From the NCBI RefSeq assembly GCF_019039255.1, contig NZ_CP077062.1, forward strand, positions 1,054,001 through 1,118,000: a stretch of DNA of 64,000 nucleotides, in the 5' to 3' direction. The position numbers and the translations under genes were made by a program. This document shows positions 32,919 through 43,400 of this stretch, piece after piece. The notes under the pieces are model-generated. The model saw only the letters and a program-made list of their open reading frames with translations, ran no database searches and was not told the DNA's origin. The first letter of the stretch is position 1. Each line of letters opens with the position of its first letter. This DNA is from Nocardioides panacis (GTDB lineage: Bacteria; Actinomycetota; Actinomycetes; Propionibacteriales; Nocardioidaceae).

Positions 32919-35807
32919 ATGACGGAGACGGTCAGCGGCGCAGCACAGGTTGCGCGCCAGCGAGGCAGAGGCAAGGGCCTCAAGGTCGAGCGGGTGTTCA
33001 GCACCGAGGGTGTGCACCCCTACGACGAGATCAGCTGGGAGCGTCGCGACGTCGTCCAGACCAACTGGAAGACCGGCGACACGGTCTTCGAGCAGCGCGG
33101 CGTCGAGTTCCCCGACTTCTGGTCGGTCAACGCCTCCACGATCGTCACCACGAAGTACTTCCGCGGAGCGGTCGGCAGCGACGTACGCGAGTGGAGCCTC
33201 AAGCAGCTCGTCGACCGGGTCGTGAAGACCTACCGCAAGGGCGGCGAGGACAACGGCTACTTCGCCAGCCCCGCCGACGCGGAGCTGTTCGAGCACGAGC
33301 TCACCTGGCTGCTGGTCAACCAGTACTTCTCCTTCAACTCGCCGGTCTGGTTCAACGTGGGCACGCCCAGCCCGCAGCAGGTGTCGGCGTGCTTCATCCT
33401 CGCCGTCGACGACTCGATGGACTCGATCCTCAACTGGTACAAGGAAGAGGGCTTCATCTTCAAGGGCGGCTCCGGCGCCGGCCTGAACCTCTCCCGCATC
33501 CGCTCGTCCAAGGAGCTGCTCTCCTCCGGCGGTACGGCGTCCGGCCCGGTGTCCTTCATGCGCGGCGCCGACGCGTCCGCGGGCACCATCAAGTCCGGTG
33601 GCGCGACCCGTCGTGCCGCGAAGATGGTCGTCCTCGACGTCGACCACCCGGACATCGAGGAGTTCGTGATGACCAAGGCGCGCGAGGAGGACAAGATCCG
33701 CGCGCTGCGCGACGCCGGGTTCGACATGGACCTCGGCGGCGCCGACATCACCTCCGTGCAGTACCAGAACGCCAACAACTCGGTCCGCGTCTCCGACGAG
33801 TTCATGCGCGCCGTCGAGGAGGGCACGAAGTTCGGCCTGCGCGCCCGCAAGGACAACGCGGTCATCGAGGAGGTCGACGCCCGCGAGCTGTTCCGCAAGA
33901 TCGCGGTGGCCGCCTGGGAGTGCGCCGACCCGGGCCTGCAGTACGACGACACGATCAACGACTGGCACACCAATCCCGAGACCGGCCGGATCACCGCGTC
34001 CAACCCGTGCTCGGAGTACATGTCGCTGGACAACTCCTCGTGCAACCTGGCGTCGCTGAACCTGCTGAAGTTCCTCAAGGACGACGACACGTTCGACGCC
34101 CCGCTGTTCGCCAAGGCCGTCGAGTTCATCATCACCGCGATGGACATCTCCATCTGCTTCGCGGACTTCCCGACCGAGTCGATCGGCGACACCACCCGCG
34201 ACTACCGCCAGCTCGGCATCGGCTACGCCAACCTCGGCGCGCTGCTGATGGCGATGGGCCTCGGCTACGACTCCGACGGCGGCCGCGCGATGGCCGGTGC
34301 GATCACCTCGCTGATGACCGGCCAGTCCTACAAGCGCTCCGCGGAGCTCGCCGGCGTCGTCGGCCCCTACAACGGCTACGCCCGCAACGCGGACGCCCAC
34401 AAGCGCGTGATGCGCAAGCACCAGGCCGCCAACGACGCGATCCGCTCGGTGCACAGCCACGACCGCGACGTACACGCCCTGGCGACCAAGGCCTGGGACT
34501 CCGTCATCAAGACCGGTGAGAAGAACGGCTTCCGCAACGCGCAGGCCTCGGTGCTCGCGCCGACCGGCACCATCGGCTTCATGATGGACTGCGACACCAC
34601 CGGCATCGAGCCGGACTTCTCGCTGGTGAAGTTCAAGAAGCTCGTCGGCGGCGGCTCGATGCAGATCGTCAACCAGACGATCCCGCGTGCGCTGAAGAAG
34701 CTCGGCTACCAGGAGGAGCAGATCGAGGCGATCGTCGAGTACATCGGCGACAAGGGCCACGTCATCGACGCCCCCGGCCTCAAGCTCGAGCACTACGAGG
34801 TCTTCGACACCGCGATGGGCGCCCGCGCGCTCGCCCCGATGGGCCACGTCCGGATGATGGCGGCCGCGCAGCCGTTCCTGTCCGGCGCGATCAGCAAGAC
34901 CGTGAACCTGCCGGAGTCGGCGTCGGTCGAGGAGATCGAGGACGTCTACATGCAGTCCTGGAAGCTGGGCCTCAAGGCCACGGCGATCTACCGCGACAAC
35001 TGCAAGGTCGGCCAGCCGCTGTCCGACGGTGGCAGCACCGCCAAGCAGGGTGTCGCCGACAAGGCGTCCGCAGCCGCGGCCGCCGCCGAGGTCAAGACGG
35101 TCGTCGTCGAGCGCCCGGTCCGCAAGCGCCTGCCGAAGTCGCGCCCGTCGCGCACCACGTCGTTCACCGTCGGTGGCGCCGAGGGCTACATGACGGCCGG
35201 CTCCTACCCCGACGACGGCCTGGGCGAGGTCTTCCTCAAGCTCGGCAAGCAGGGCTCGACCCTGGCCGGCGTGATGGACGCCTTCTCGATGGCGATCAGC
35301 ATCAGCCTCCAGTACGGCGTTCCCCTCGAGACCTACGTCTCGAAGTTCACCAACATGAAGTTCGAGCCGGCCGGTCTCACCGACGACCCGGACGTGCGGA
35401 TGAGCCAGTCGATCATGGACTACATCTTCCGCCGCCTGGCACTCGACTACCTGCCGTTCGAGAAGCGCTCCGCGATGGGCATCTACACCGCCGACGAGCG
35501 TCAGCGTCAGCTGGAGACGGGCTCCTACGAGGCCGCCGCCGAGGAGCTGCCCGAGGCCGAGTCCCTGATCGGCACGACCAACGACGGTCCCGCCGAGGGT
35601 GCGATCGCCCCGGCGAAGCCGGTCTCGGTCGAGTCAGCGTCGGTGCACGAGGCGCCGAAGGGCGTGCACACCTCCGCGGAGCTGATGGAGGCGATCACCG
35701 GTACGGCGGTCGACAGCCCGCTGTGCTTCACGTGTGGGACCAAGATGCGGCCGGCGGGTAGCTGCTACGTCTGCGAAGGGTGCGGGAGCACCAGCGGCTG
35801 CAGCTGA
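32919..35807 (+). CDS. nrdJ: Vitamin B12-dependent class II ribonucleotide reductase
   Basis: NrdJ reduces ribonucleotides to deoxyribonucleotides using adenosylcobalamin to make the active radical. The 962-residue protein begins MTETVSGAAQ, matching Streptomyces NrdJ; an ATG at 32889 adds only a poor leader. Conserved features are FNSPVWFNVGTP, the first active-site Cys in VSACFILAVDDS, FKGGSGAGLNLSRIRSS, NPCSEYMSLDNSSCNLASLN with the radical Cys, and LAPTGTIGFMMDCDTTG. At the C-terminus lies the redox-relay and zinc-ribbon tail with CFTCGTKM and CYVCEGCGSTSGCS. The gap from nrdR contains a small hairpin (32810-32828). No transport or cobalamin gene is linked here. Confidence 0.97.
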   Translation: MTETVSGAAQVARQRGRGKGLKVERVFSTEGVHPYDEISWERRDVVQTNWKTGDTVFEQRGVEFPDFWSVNASTIVTTKYFRGAVGSDVREWSLKQLVDRVVKTYRKGGEDNGYFASPADAELFEHELTWLLVNQYFSFNSPVWFNVGTPSPQQVSACFILAVDDSMDSILNWYKEEGFIFKGGSGAGLNLSRIRSSKELLSSGGTASGPVSFMRGADASAGTIKSGGATRRAAKMVVLDVDHPDIEEFVMTKAREEDKIRALRDAGFDMDLGGADITSVQYQNANNSVRVSDEFMRAVEEGTKFGLRARKDNAVIEEVDARELFRKIAVAAWECADPGLQYDDTINDWHTNPETGRITASNPCSEYMSLDNSSCNLASLNLLKFLKDDDTFDAPLFAKAVEFIITAMDISICFADFPTESIGDTTRDYRQLGIGYANLGALLMAMGLGYDSDGGRAMAGAITSLMTGQSYKRSAELAGVVGPYNGYARNADAHKRVMRKHQAANDAIRSVHSHDRDVHALATKAWDSVIKTGEKNGFRNAQASVLAPTGTIGFMMDCDTTGIEPDFSLVKFKKLVGGGSMQIVNQTIPRALKKLGYQEEQIEAIVEYIGDKGHVIDAPGLKLEHYEVFDTAMGARALAPMGHVRMMAAAQPFLSGAISKTVNLPESASVEEIEDVYMQSWKLGLKATAIYRDNCKVGQPLSDGGSTAKQGVADKASAAAAAAEVKTVVVERPVRKRLPKSRPSRTTSFTVGGAEGYMTAGSYPDDGLGEVFLKLGKQGSTLAGVMDAFSMAISISLQYGVPLETYVSKFTNMKFEPAGLTDDPDVRMSQSIMDYIFRRLALDYLPFEKRSAMGIYTADERQRQLETGSYEAAAEELPEAESLIGTTNDGPAEGAIAPAKPVSVESASVHEAPKGVHTSAELMEAITGTAVDSPLCFTCGTKMRPAGSCYVCEGCGSTSGCS

Positions 35808-35821
35808 TCGAAGGGACGTGT

Positions 35822-35857
35822 GTTCGGCCGGCTCTCCGATTGGGGAGTCGGCCGAAC
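35822..35857 (+). terminator. nrdJ terminator stem-loop
   Basis: GTTCGGCCG and CGGCCGAAC form a perfect nine-base stem. The enclosed CTCTCC and GGGGAG extend it, leaving a small GATT loop. It starts 14 bases after the nrdJ stop. It also marks the border between the conserved chromosome and the defence island. Confidence 0.75.
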
Positions 35858-35878
35858 TCACGCAAGAGCGGGGGCAAC

Positions 35879-36385
35879 ATGCTGGAACGGATCGCATCAG
35901 TCGCAACGGCGTTGGGCATCTTTGTAGCGCTCTATCAGTTGTGGCTCGCAAGAAGACAGGCCAGGTCGGGCTTCGAACAAGAGTTCGTCAACCGCTATTG
36001 GGTCATCGAGGACGACCGCCTTCGAGAGGGAGCCGCACGGTTCGAGGTCAACCTGCAGCGCTATCTCAGGTTGTGCGAGGACGAATTCGAGCTCATGAGG
36101 CTCGGACGGCTTTCCTGGGGCACTTGGGAGATCTGGCACGACGGGATCAGAGCGAGTCGCCCCTCGGCATTACGTCAGGGGCAGTCGGTGTCTGACCAGT
36201 TCGAGTGGCTCACTCGATGCTGGAGCAACGAAGATCATCCGGGCTTCCAATGTTCGACTTTGTTCGTTCCCGACACTGCGAATCCGTACGCGCGATTCAG
36301 GTCGAGACGCTCTATCTCGAGGCAGTGGATCGCCCTGGCGATATCAAGCCGCGCTCGCAAGGCTGTGAAGCAGCCACTGTCTTGA
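35879..36385 (+). CDS. Hypothetical protein with N-terminal membrane anchor
   Basis: ATG 35879 is preceded by a G-rich stretch and gives 168 residues. The first helix (MLERIASVATALGIFVALYQLWLARRQ) is a membrane or signal anchor of the type found in small phage/defence-associated proteins of unknown function. A charged region FEQEFVNRYWVIEDDRLR follows, probably helical. GC content drops compared with the nrdJ region, and codon use is less biased, which suggests acquired DNA. No domain is recognised with confidence. It is the first gene of the island and may not be functionally tied to DISARM. Confidence 0.5.
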   Translation: MLERIASVATALGIFVALYQLWLARRQARSGFEQEFVNRYWVIEDDRLREGAARFEVNLQRYLRLCEDEFELMRLGRLSWGTWEIWHDGIRASRPSALRQGQSVSDQFEWLTRCWSNEDHPGFQCSTLFVPDTANPYARFRSRRSISRQWIALAISSRARKAVKQPLS

Positions 36386-36432
36386 CGGACGCTGAGCCGG
36401 AGCCGACTCCCGGGATCGAGTTGGTGGGATGA

Positions 36433-37176
36433 GTGTGCCCCGGACTCTGTAGCACCAACGACCTAGCCCAAGTGGACCTGGAGCCGGCCTTGTCAGACTT
36501 TCGAACGAACGCACAGACTTTGCATGAGGTGGTCCTGAGCCTCCTGACCGTAGACGGTCGATTCCGCACTTGTCGCAACGGCAATTCGAGCGGTTGGAGC
36601 ACCAGCCACGGCGACTTCCTCCGCGACTGTCTGTCTCAATGTGGCGAGCTGCCAGCGAAGTCAGCCGACCGTTCTGCGATGCGCAGAGTGAAGTTCCTGC
36701 TCGACGCAGGCAACGGTCTTCTGTATGCGCCAACACCTGTCGACGTCGAGCGTGGCGACCTGATCGACTTCGTGCCCGTCCCAGTGCTCCGGGATGACTC
36801 GGAGGAGCCGCCCTGGGAGGACTGGTACCGCGTCGATCAACTCTTGTCCGACGTGATCCGGGCGGGGCGGTCCAGACATGAGCACGTCATGCTGTCGACT
36901 GAGCCGGCCTCGGAGTTCGAGGCGAGGTGCCTCATGGGCAGATCTACCAGCAGCGGCGACCGGATCTTCCTCCACGGCCGACACCTGCCGCCGAACGATG
37001 GCGTTCAGGGGCACGACGTCTGGCAGTCGGCCGCTCGGCGTGGGGACGAGTATGTGTTGGAGGCACCACTGACGGACGAGATGATGGGTGCGGCCGGGAG
37101 ACTTTTGACGATCGCCCTGCGTGCTCAGGGTCTCTCGCCACTGGATGCCTTCCTCACATACCTGAGATCCGGCTAG
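36433..37176 (+). CDS. Hypothetical protein at the island edge (up to 247 aa)
   Basis: An open frame of 247 codons with GTG 36433 as the outermost start; an in-frame GTG near 36472 is equally possible. The composition is mixed and soluble, with motifs such as LLYAPTPVDVERGDLIDFVPVPVL and a C-terminal helix (MMGAAGRLLTIALRAQGLS). I do not recognise a family. Codon use is less G/C-ended than the chromosomal genes, in keeping with the rest of the island. It lies about 100 bases upstream of drmD in the same direction and could be part of the same unit. Existence is moderately supported; function is unknown. Confidence 0.5.
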   Translation: MCPGLCSTNDLAQVDLEPALSDFRTNAQTLHEVVLSLLTVDGRFRTCRNGNSSGWSTSHGDFLRDCLSQCGELPAKSADRSAMRRVKFLLDAGNGLLYAPTPVDVERGDLIDFVPVPVLRDDSEEPPWEDWYRVDQLLSDVIRAGRSRHEHVMLSTEPASEFEARCLMGRSTSSGDRIFLHGRHLPPNDGVQGHDVWQSAARRGDEYVLEAPLTDEMMGAAGRLLTIALRAQGLSPLDAFLTYLRSG

Positions 37177-37276
37177 TTGCGGCCCACGCGACGCACCCGC
37201 AGTCGCTCCTGTGGAATTCCATCTAGATCCAGCGGTTTGCAGGGAAGTGTCCGCAGCGACGGCTATGGTCAGCGGA

Positions 37277-40200
37277 ATGAACGGGGTCGAACACATCAGA
37301 GATGCCGAAACCACACCGGGGACGTTGCCGGAAGTCGGGCAGATCGCAGTGGTCAGAGGCGCCAACTGGTCGGTCACCGACGTCCAGCCGCAGGGCCTGC
37401 CCCGGAGTGGCGCCGACGACGCGGTAGTAGGGCTGCAACACGCGGTGACGCTGCAGTCCCTCGAGGAGGATCGCCTGGGTCAGGAGGTCCGGGTCATCTG
37501 GGAGCTCGAGGTCGGTCGCTCACTTCGGCCGGACCTGGGGCTCCCTGCTCAGATCGAGGCCAAGGGCTTCGATGATCCAACGCGACTCGCGGCGTTCGTC
37601 GATGCCCTTCGCTGGGGCGCCATCACCTCCGCCGACTCCCAAGTGGTCCAAGCACCGTTCCGCAGTGGCGCGAACGTCGAGGCCTACCAGTTGGAGCCTC
37701 TGCGTCGCGCTCTTCGCGAGACGCGTGCCAACCTGCTCCTCGCCGACGACGTCGGCCTCGGCAAGACCATCGAGGCCGGGCTCGTCGTGCAGGAACTCTT
37801 CCTCCGGCACCGTGCCCGCACCGCGATCATCGTCTGCCCGGCTGGCCTGTGCCTGAAGTGGCAGGACGAGATGATCGAGAAGTTCGGTCTCGACTTCACG
37901 ATCATCAACTCCGAGACCATGCGTGACGTACGGCGCAGCCACGGGCTGCACGCGAACCCTTTCACGCTGTTCCCACGGATCATCGTGTCCATGTCTTGGC
38001 TACCCGGTCAGCGAGCCCAGCGCCTGCTACGCGACGTTTACCACCAAGTCGCGACCCGGTCGAGCACGTCGAAAGCGGCCTACGACATCCTCATCGTCGA
38101 CGAGGCGCACCACGTCGCACCGTCCAGCCCGCAGCGCACTGACAAACTCGGCGTCACCCGCCGTGGATACGCGGTGGATTCGAAACGGACCCTGGCAGTG
38201 CGCGAGCTCGCCGAACACAGCGAACACCGGCTCTTCCTCAGTGCCACGCCCCACAACGGGTACGTCGAGTCCTTCACCGCCCTACTCGAGATGATCGACC
38301 CGCAGCGGTTCGTCCGCGGCTCGACGATCGACCGGTCCGCGCTGCGGGAGGTCGCGGTCCGCCGACTTAAGCGCGACCTCAAGGAGTCCAAGGGCTTCAT
38401 GGAACGCGTGGTCTTGCCACTGCCTTTCGATCCCTCCCCCAGTGAGGAAGAGGCATACGAACGGCTCATCGCCTTCACCAAGCGACGCGACAAGGCCGTG
38501 GCCAGCGACTCGGGTTCAGCCAAGCAGGCTCGGGACCTGGCCACGCTCCTGCTCAAGAAACGCTTCTTCTCCTCCCCTGTCGCGTTCGGCAGGACCGTCG
38601 GGGTCTACCTGGAGACCCGGACCAAGGGGTCGGTGGTCGACTTCGAGGGTGAGTACGACGAGATCCTCGGCATCGACGCCGACGATCTCGAGGAAGGGCT
38701 CGTCGACCAGGCCGAGATGCTGAGCCTCGAGCGCAGCAAGCGCGCCCTCCCGGACCTCACCGCCGAGGACATCGCAGACCTCGAATGGCTGCGGGAATGG
38801 GGCATCGGGTACGACGGCGCGGTCGACTCCCGGCTGGAGGCACTGCTGGACCACGTGGACGGAGTCCTTCGCGCCGACGGCCAGTGGCTGAACGAACGGA
38901 TCGTGATCTTCACCGAGTACGTCGACACTCTGTACTGGATTCGCGACAATCTCCTGCAACGTGGGTACGAGGCCGAACGGATCGCGATCATCGACGGTTC
39001 CACCGATGCCGAGACCCGCGAGATCACCCGTGCCGAGTTCAACGAATCGCCCCGCAAGACGCCCGTACGGATCCTGCTGGCCACCGACGCAGCGGGCGAA
39101 GGTATTGACCTGCAGGCGCACTGCCACCGTCTGTTCAACTACGACATCCCGTTCAACCCCAACCGGCTCGAGCAACGGATCGGGCGCGTCGACCGCTACG
39201 GCCAGGAGCATTCACCCGACATCCGCCACTTTCAACCCGTCGGTGGCACCTCGGGACTCGCCGCCGACGTGGACTTCCTCGCTCGGGTGGCCGTGAAGAT
39301 CGCCAAGGTCGAGCTGGACTTGGGCTCGGCCAATGAGATCATCGCCCCCGACATCCAGCGTCAGCTCGCCGGAAGCACGCTGCAGACGGCGTCCAGCGAC
39401 CAGATCCGCAAGGGTGACCAGGCAGTCAACGAGATGCTGCACGGCGAGCGGGAGCTGAACGCCGAGCTGACTGCGCTCGAGACGCAGCTAGACAGTGACC
39501 GCGAGAGCCTGCACCTGCGACCGATGAACCTCCAACGCGTCGTCGAGACGGCCCTCGACCTCGACCTGCAGCCCGCGTTGATCTCCGTGGGGTCGGAGGC
39601 AACCGACGCGCCGGTGTTCGAACTCCCGACCCTCGCTCGCTCCTGGGAGCCTGTGACGCGCGGTCTCGCCAGTCGTCTGCAGCCGGACCGACTGCGACCG
39701 ATCACCTTCGACCAGGCGGCCGCTCGCGACGACACGGGCCTGGTCTACACCCACCTGGGCCACCCGCTGTTGCAGCGCTCGACCAGGTTGTTGCGGTCCG
39801 CGTTGTGGGGTGGGGAGACGGATCTTCACCGGGTCAGCGCTGTCGTGGTGCCGGGCCTCGAGGAGTCCTTCGCTGCCGCCGTCGCTCGGCTTGTGCTGGT
39901 GGGTCGCGGTGGCCTCCGGCTCCACGAAGAGGTCTTCTTGGCCGGCACCCGACTGGGTCGACGACAGGCCATGGGAGTCGAGCGCGCCGAGGAGCTCCTG
40001 GAGCGCGCCCTGGACGGTGACCGCCTCGTGCCTGTCTCCAAAGACCTACGCGGAGCGCTCGTGAACGCCTGGAACGCCGACGACGAGACCGGTGTCCGCG
40101 CGCGGGTGCAGGCCGCGATCAGCAGCCGTGTCGAGCGCCGGACCGCCGAGGTGCAGCAACAGTTGGGTGCCCGGTGCAACGCTGACCTGGCCCGGGTGGA

Positions 40201-40483
40201 TGCCATCTTCGAGCGGTTCGAAGGGACTCTGCGCGAGTCGCTCGCCGAGGGGGAAGCCCGGATGGGTGAGGCCGAGGGCATGCTCTTCGATGTCGAACAG
40301 CGACAGTCCGAGCGCGACCTGCGCCAGATGCATCGGCGCTTGGACGACCTGGACGACGAGCGGAAGCGCGAGATGGAGGCGGTGGGGAAGCGCTACGCCG
40401 ATGTCAAGGCGTGGCCGTTCCCGGCCGCCGTGTTGTTCGCGATCAGTGAGGCCGACGCGGCGCGAGGAGTGGTGATCCGATGA
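37277..40483 (+). CDS. drmD: DISARM SNF2-like helicase DrmD
   Basis: A large SNF2-family helicase (about 1068 aa), the class 1 DISARM marker. Motif I is ADDVGLGKTIEAGLVVQE near residues 154-171, DEAH is VDEAHHVAPSS near 272, and SATPHNGY is motif III. Motif V/VI is GEGIDLQAHCH followed by RLEQRIGRVDRYGQ near 633. The C-terminal 400 residues include a coiled-coil region rich in Arg/Glu (about 960-1050). Starts at 37265 and 37277 (and GTG 37211) are possible; none has a strong ribosome-binding site. Its stop overlaps the start of drmMI (ATGA). In DISARM the helicase is thought to help sense or process incoming unmodified phage DNA. Confidence 0.88.
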   Translation: MNGVEHIRDAETTPGTLPEVGQIAVVRGANWSVTDVQPQGLPRSGADDAVVGLQHAVTLQSLEEDRLGQEVRVIWELEVGRSLRPDLGLPAQIEAKGFDDPTRLAAFVDALRWGAITSADSQVVQAPFRSGANVEAYQLEPLRRALRETRANLLLADDVGLGKTIEAGLVVQELFLRHRARTAIIVCPAGLCLKWQDEMIEKFGLDFTIINSETMRDVRRSHGLHANPFTLFPRIIVSMSWLPGQRAQRLLRDVYHQVATRSSTSKAAYDILIVDEAHHVAPSSPQRTDKLGVTRRGYAVDSKRTLAVRELAEHSEHRLFLSATPHNGYVESFTALLEMIDPQRFVRGSTIDRSALREVAVRRLKRDLKESKGFMERVVLPLPFDPSPSEEEAYERLIAFTKRRDKAVASDSGSAKQARDLATLLLKKRFFSSPVAFGRTVGVYLETRTKGSVVDFEGEYDEILGIDADDLEEGLVDQAEMLSLERSKRALPDLTAEDIADLEWLREWGIGYDGAVDSRLEALLDHVDGVLRADGQWLNERIVIFTEYVDTLYWIRDNLLQRGYEAERIAIIDGSTDAETREITRAEFNESPRKTPVRILLATDAAGEGIDLQAHCHRLFNYDIPFNPNRLEQRIGRVDRYGQEHSPDIRHFQPVGGTSGLAADVDFLARVAVKIAKVELDLGSANEIIAPDIQRQLAGSTLQTASSDQIRKGDQAVNEMLHGERELNAELTALETQLDSDRESLHLRPMNLQRVVETALDLDLQPALISVGSEATDAPVFELPTLARSWEPVTRGLASRLQPDRLRPITFDQAAARDDTGLVYTHLGHPLLQRSTRLLRSALWGGETDLHRVSAVVVPGLEESFAAAVARLVLVGRGGLRLHEEVFLAGTRLGRRQAMGVERAEELLERALDGDRLVPVSKDLRGALVNAWNADDETGVRARVQAAISSRVERRTAEVQQQLGARCNADLARVDAIFERFEGTLRESLAEGEARMGEAEGMLFDVEQRQSERDLRQMHRRLDDLDDERKREMEAVGKRYADVKAWPFPAAVLFAISEADAARGVVIR

Positions 40484-43400
40484 TGATCCGTCGACGCGCG
40501 ACCGGAGCGCTACACCAGGACTGGCTCGCCCAGGTGGAGACCGACGGGCCGTTCCTGTCCCTGCCGGTGTTGAAGGACATCTGGCCCAACGGGATGGACC
40601 GGCTCGGGGACACCGACGACCGACTGGTCGCCTTCAAGGAGGGGTACACCGAGTTCGAACGTGGCTACGACCGCCAGCAGTACGACGCTGCCGGCGAGTA
40701 CGGCGAGGTTGCCCAGACCTGGATCGAGCGCGTACTGGACGGTCTCGCCGAGTGGAGCGGACTCCGTGTCGATGGCGGCGGGCTTCCAGCCGACTTTGTG
40801 GTCAGCTCCCCAGGGGAGGCGATCACGCTCCGCCCGGACGGTGCCCTGCGAAACCGATCCGACGAAGGTGGCTACGCCTGTCTGCTGCGCCGGGTTGCGC
40901 CGGTCGACAGCCTGCACGACCCGGGCGTGGACGGTTGGGCGGCTAGCGAGATCGACCGAATGGCAGCCCTGCTGCGCGTCAGCGGTGTCCCGATCGGGAT
41001 CGTCACGGACGGCCGCTGGTGGGGTCTCGTCTGGGCCGGAGACGGCACGACCGTGGGGTCGGGCATCGTGGACGCCCTCACCTGGCGTGAGGAGCGTGAG
41101 CTCCGGGACGCGTTCCTCACCTTGATCGACGCTCCCACCCTGCGTGCGAAGAACCCCGAGCGGCGACTCTCTCGCCTCTTCGAGCGCAGCGTCCTCGAGG
41201 CGGAGGAGATCACCGAGGCACTCGGCGTCCAGGTTCGCAAGTCCGTGGAGCTGCTCGTCCAGTCGTTTTCCGAGGCCCGACTGAGCGCTGGTTCCCGGGG
41301 ACACGAAGACCCCCTGTGCGACGACACCGACGAGATCTACCAGGCCGCTGTCACGTTGATGATGCGGGTGGTCTTCCTGCTCTTCGCCGAGGAGCGCGGA
41401 ATGCTCCCCACGCCGGAGCTCTACCGCTCCGCATACGGGATCACCGACCTGCTCGATGACCTCCAGATCCGCGCCGAGCATGAGGGTGAAGAGAACCTCG
41501 ACCACACCTCAGACGTCTGGCACCGACTGCTCGCCGTCAGCGGGGCACTCTTCGGAGGATCCAACTTCGACGAAGCGCGCCTGCCTGCCTACGGCGGCTC
41601 GCTCTTCGACCCCTCCCGCTACCCGTGGCTGAGCAGGACCCGAGCCGACGGAGGACTGCGACTTCGAGTCTCGGACCGGGTGATGCTGCACGTCCTCGAG
41701 TCGGTGCAGGTGGCCCGCGTCGGCGGTCAGGCCCGCCGGATCTCCTTCCGAGACGTCGACGTCGAACAGATCGGCTACATCTACGAAGGCCTCCTCGGCT
41801 ACACCTGCCGCGCAGTCACCGAGGAGGCGGTCCTCGGTCTGCACGGCAAGGAAGGTGAGGAGCCGGAGATCGACCTCGCCACCCTCACCGATCTCGGCGA
41901 GGAAGCGGCGGATGGCAAGGACTTCGCGACCCGACTGATCGCCTGGGTGAAAGAGTCGCAGCCCGGCGCGAAGGCGGTCACCGTCGCGAAGCTGACCAAG
42001 CAGTACGACGCTGCGGTCGACGAGCGGGAGATGCAGCGACTGTTCCGACCAGTTGTCGCAGGCGACGCGACCCTTCTCGAGAATCTCGTGTATTGGTCGA
42101 ACCTGATCCGGCAGGATCTGCGTGGCCTCCCGTACGTCGTCCCTCTTGGCGGCCTCGTGGTGACCGAGACCGCGTCTCGCAAAAATGCCGGCGCGCACTA
42201 CACGCCACGATCTCTGGCCGAAGAGGTCGTCCTGCACGCATTGCAGCCACTGGTGTACGAGCCTGGCCCGCTCCAGACGAACGACGAGAACGCCTGGCGC
42301 CTCAAGTCCAGCTCCGCGATCCTCGACCTCAAGGTCGCCGACATCGCCGCCGGGTCGGGTGCCTTCCTCGTCGCCGCGGCGCGCTACCTCGCCGACCGCC
42401 TTGTCGAAGCTTGGATCGATGAGCGCATTGCCGACGCCGAAGGGGTGGAGGCAGGTCACCTGCGCAACCGCGCGATTCGCGAGGTGATCGCGCATTGCCT
42501 GTACGGCGCGGACATCAATGGCATGGCCGTGGAGATGTGCAAGCTCTCCCTCTGGCTGGTTTCCCTCGACCCGTCGAAGCCCTTCTCGTTCGTCGACGAC
42601 AAGGTCTTCCGCGGCAACTCGCTGCTCGGTGTCACCACCCTCGACCAACTGCGGTCCCTGCACATTGCGCCGGAGACCAAGAAGTCGAAAGACGTCAACG
42701 CCTTCGTGGACGTCGACGCGGTGCTGGCCGAGGCCACCCGCATTCGGCACTCGTTGACGAGTACCGTCGACGACGACGACCCGCAGCGCTCCCGCAACGG
42801 CAAGCGCAGACTGCTGGAACAGTCCCAGCGAGTCACCGCACAGCTGCGGGTGATCGCTGACGGCATCATCGCTGCTGGACTGAGGCTTGGCGGTAAGCCG
42901 GGCCATGCATTAGACGACGCGTACACCGTTCTCGAAGGTGCGCTGATGGACGCGTTCCCGGTCGACGGCTCAGCCGGTGACCGGACGAAGCTGAACCGGA
43001 TCCTGGAGGTAGGACTCACGCCCACCGTCGAGACGGACTACGACCGTTGGGAGCCGCTGCACTGGATCATCGAGGCTCCGGACGTGATGGTCGAACACGG
43101 CGGATTCGATGCGGTCATTGGCAACCCGCCGTTCCTTGGTGACAAGAAGCTCAAGGGAGCCCTGGGCGATGAGGTTCGTGAGTTCCTTGTCCAGCACGTG
43201 GCGTCGAACGTCCGTGGGGGTGCCGATTTAGTCGCCTACTTCTTCCTTCGTGCATTCGGCTTGGTTCAGTCTCGGTCGGGGTCGCTGGGTCTCATCGCGA
43301 CAAGCACGATCGCCCAGGGCGATACGCGAACCGTGAGTCTGGGGCAACTCGTGAACTCGGGGTTCACCATCATGAGATCTATCCAAAGCCAGGAATGGCC

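Noticed and set aside
32729-33004. Minus-strand 91-codon frame with a hydrophobic stretch over the nrdJ start
   Set aside because: It overlaps the nrdJ coding start and lies across a hairpin, with no ribosome-binding site.
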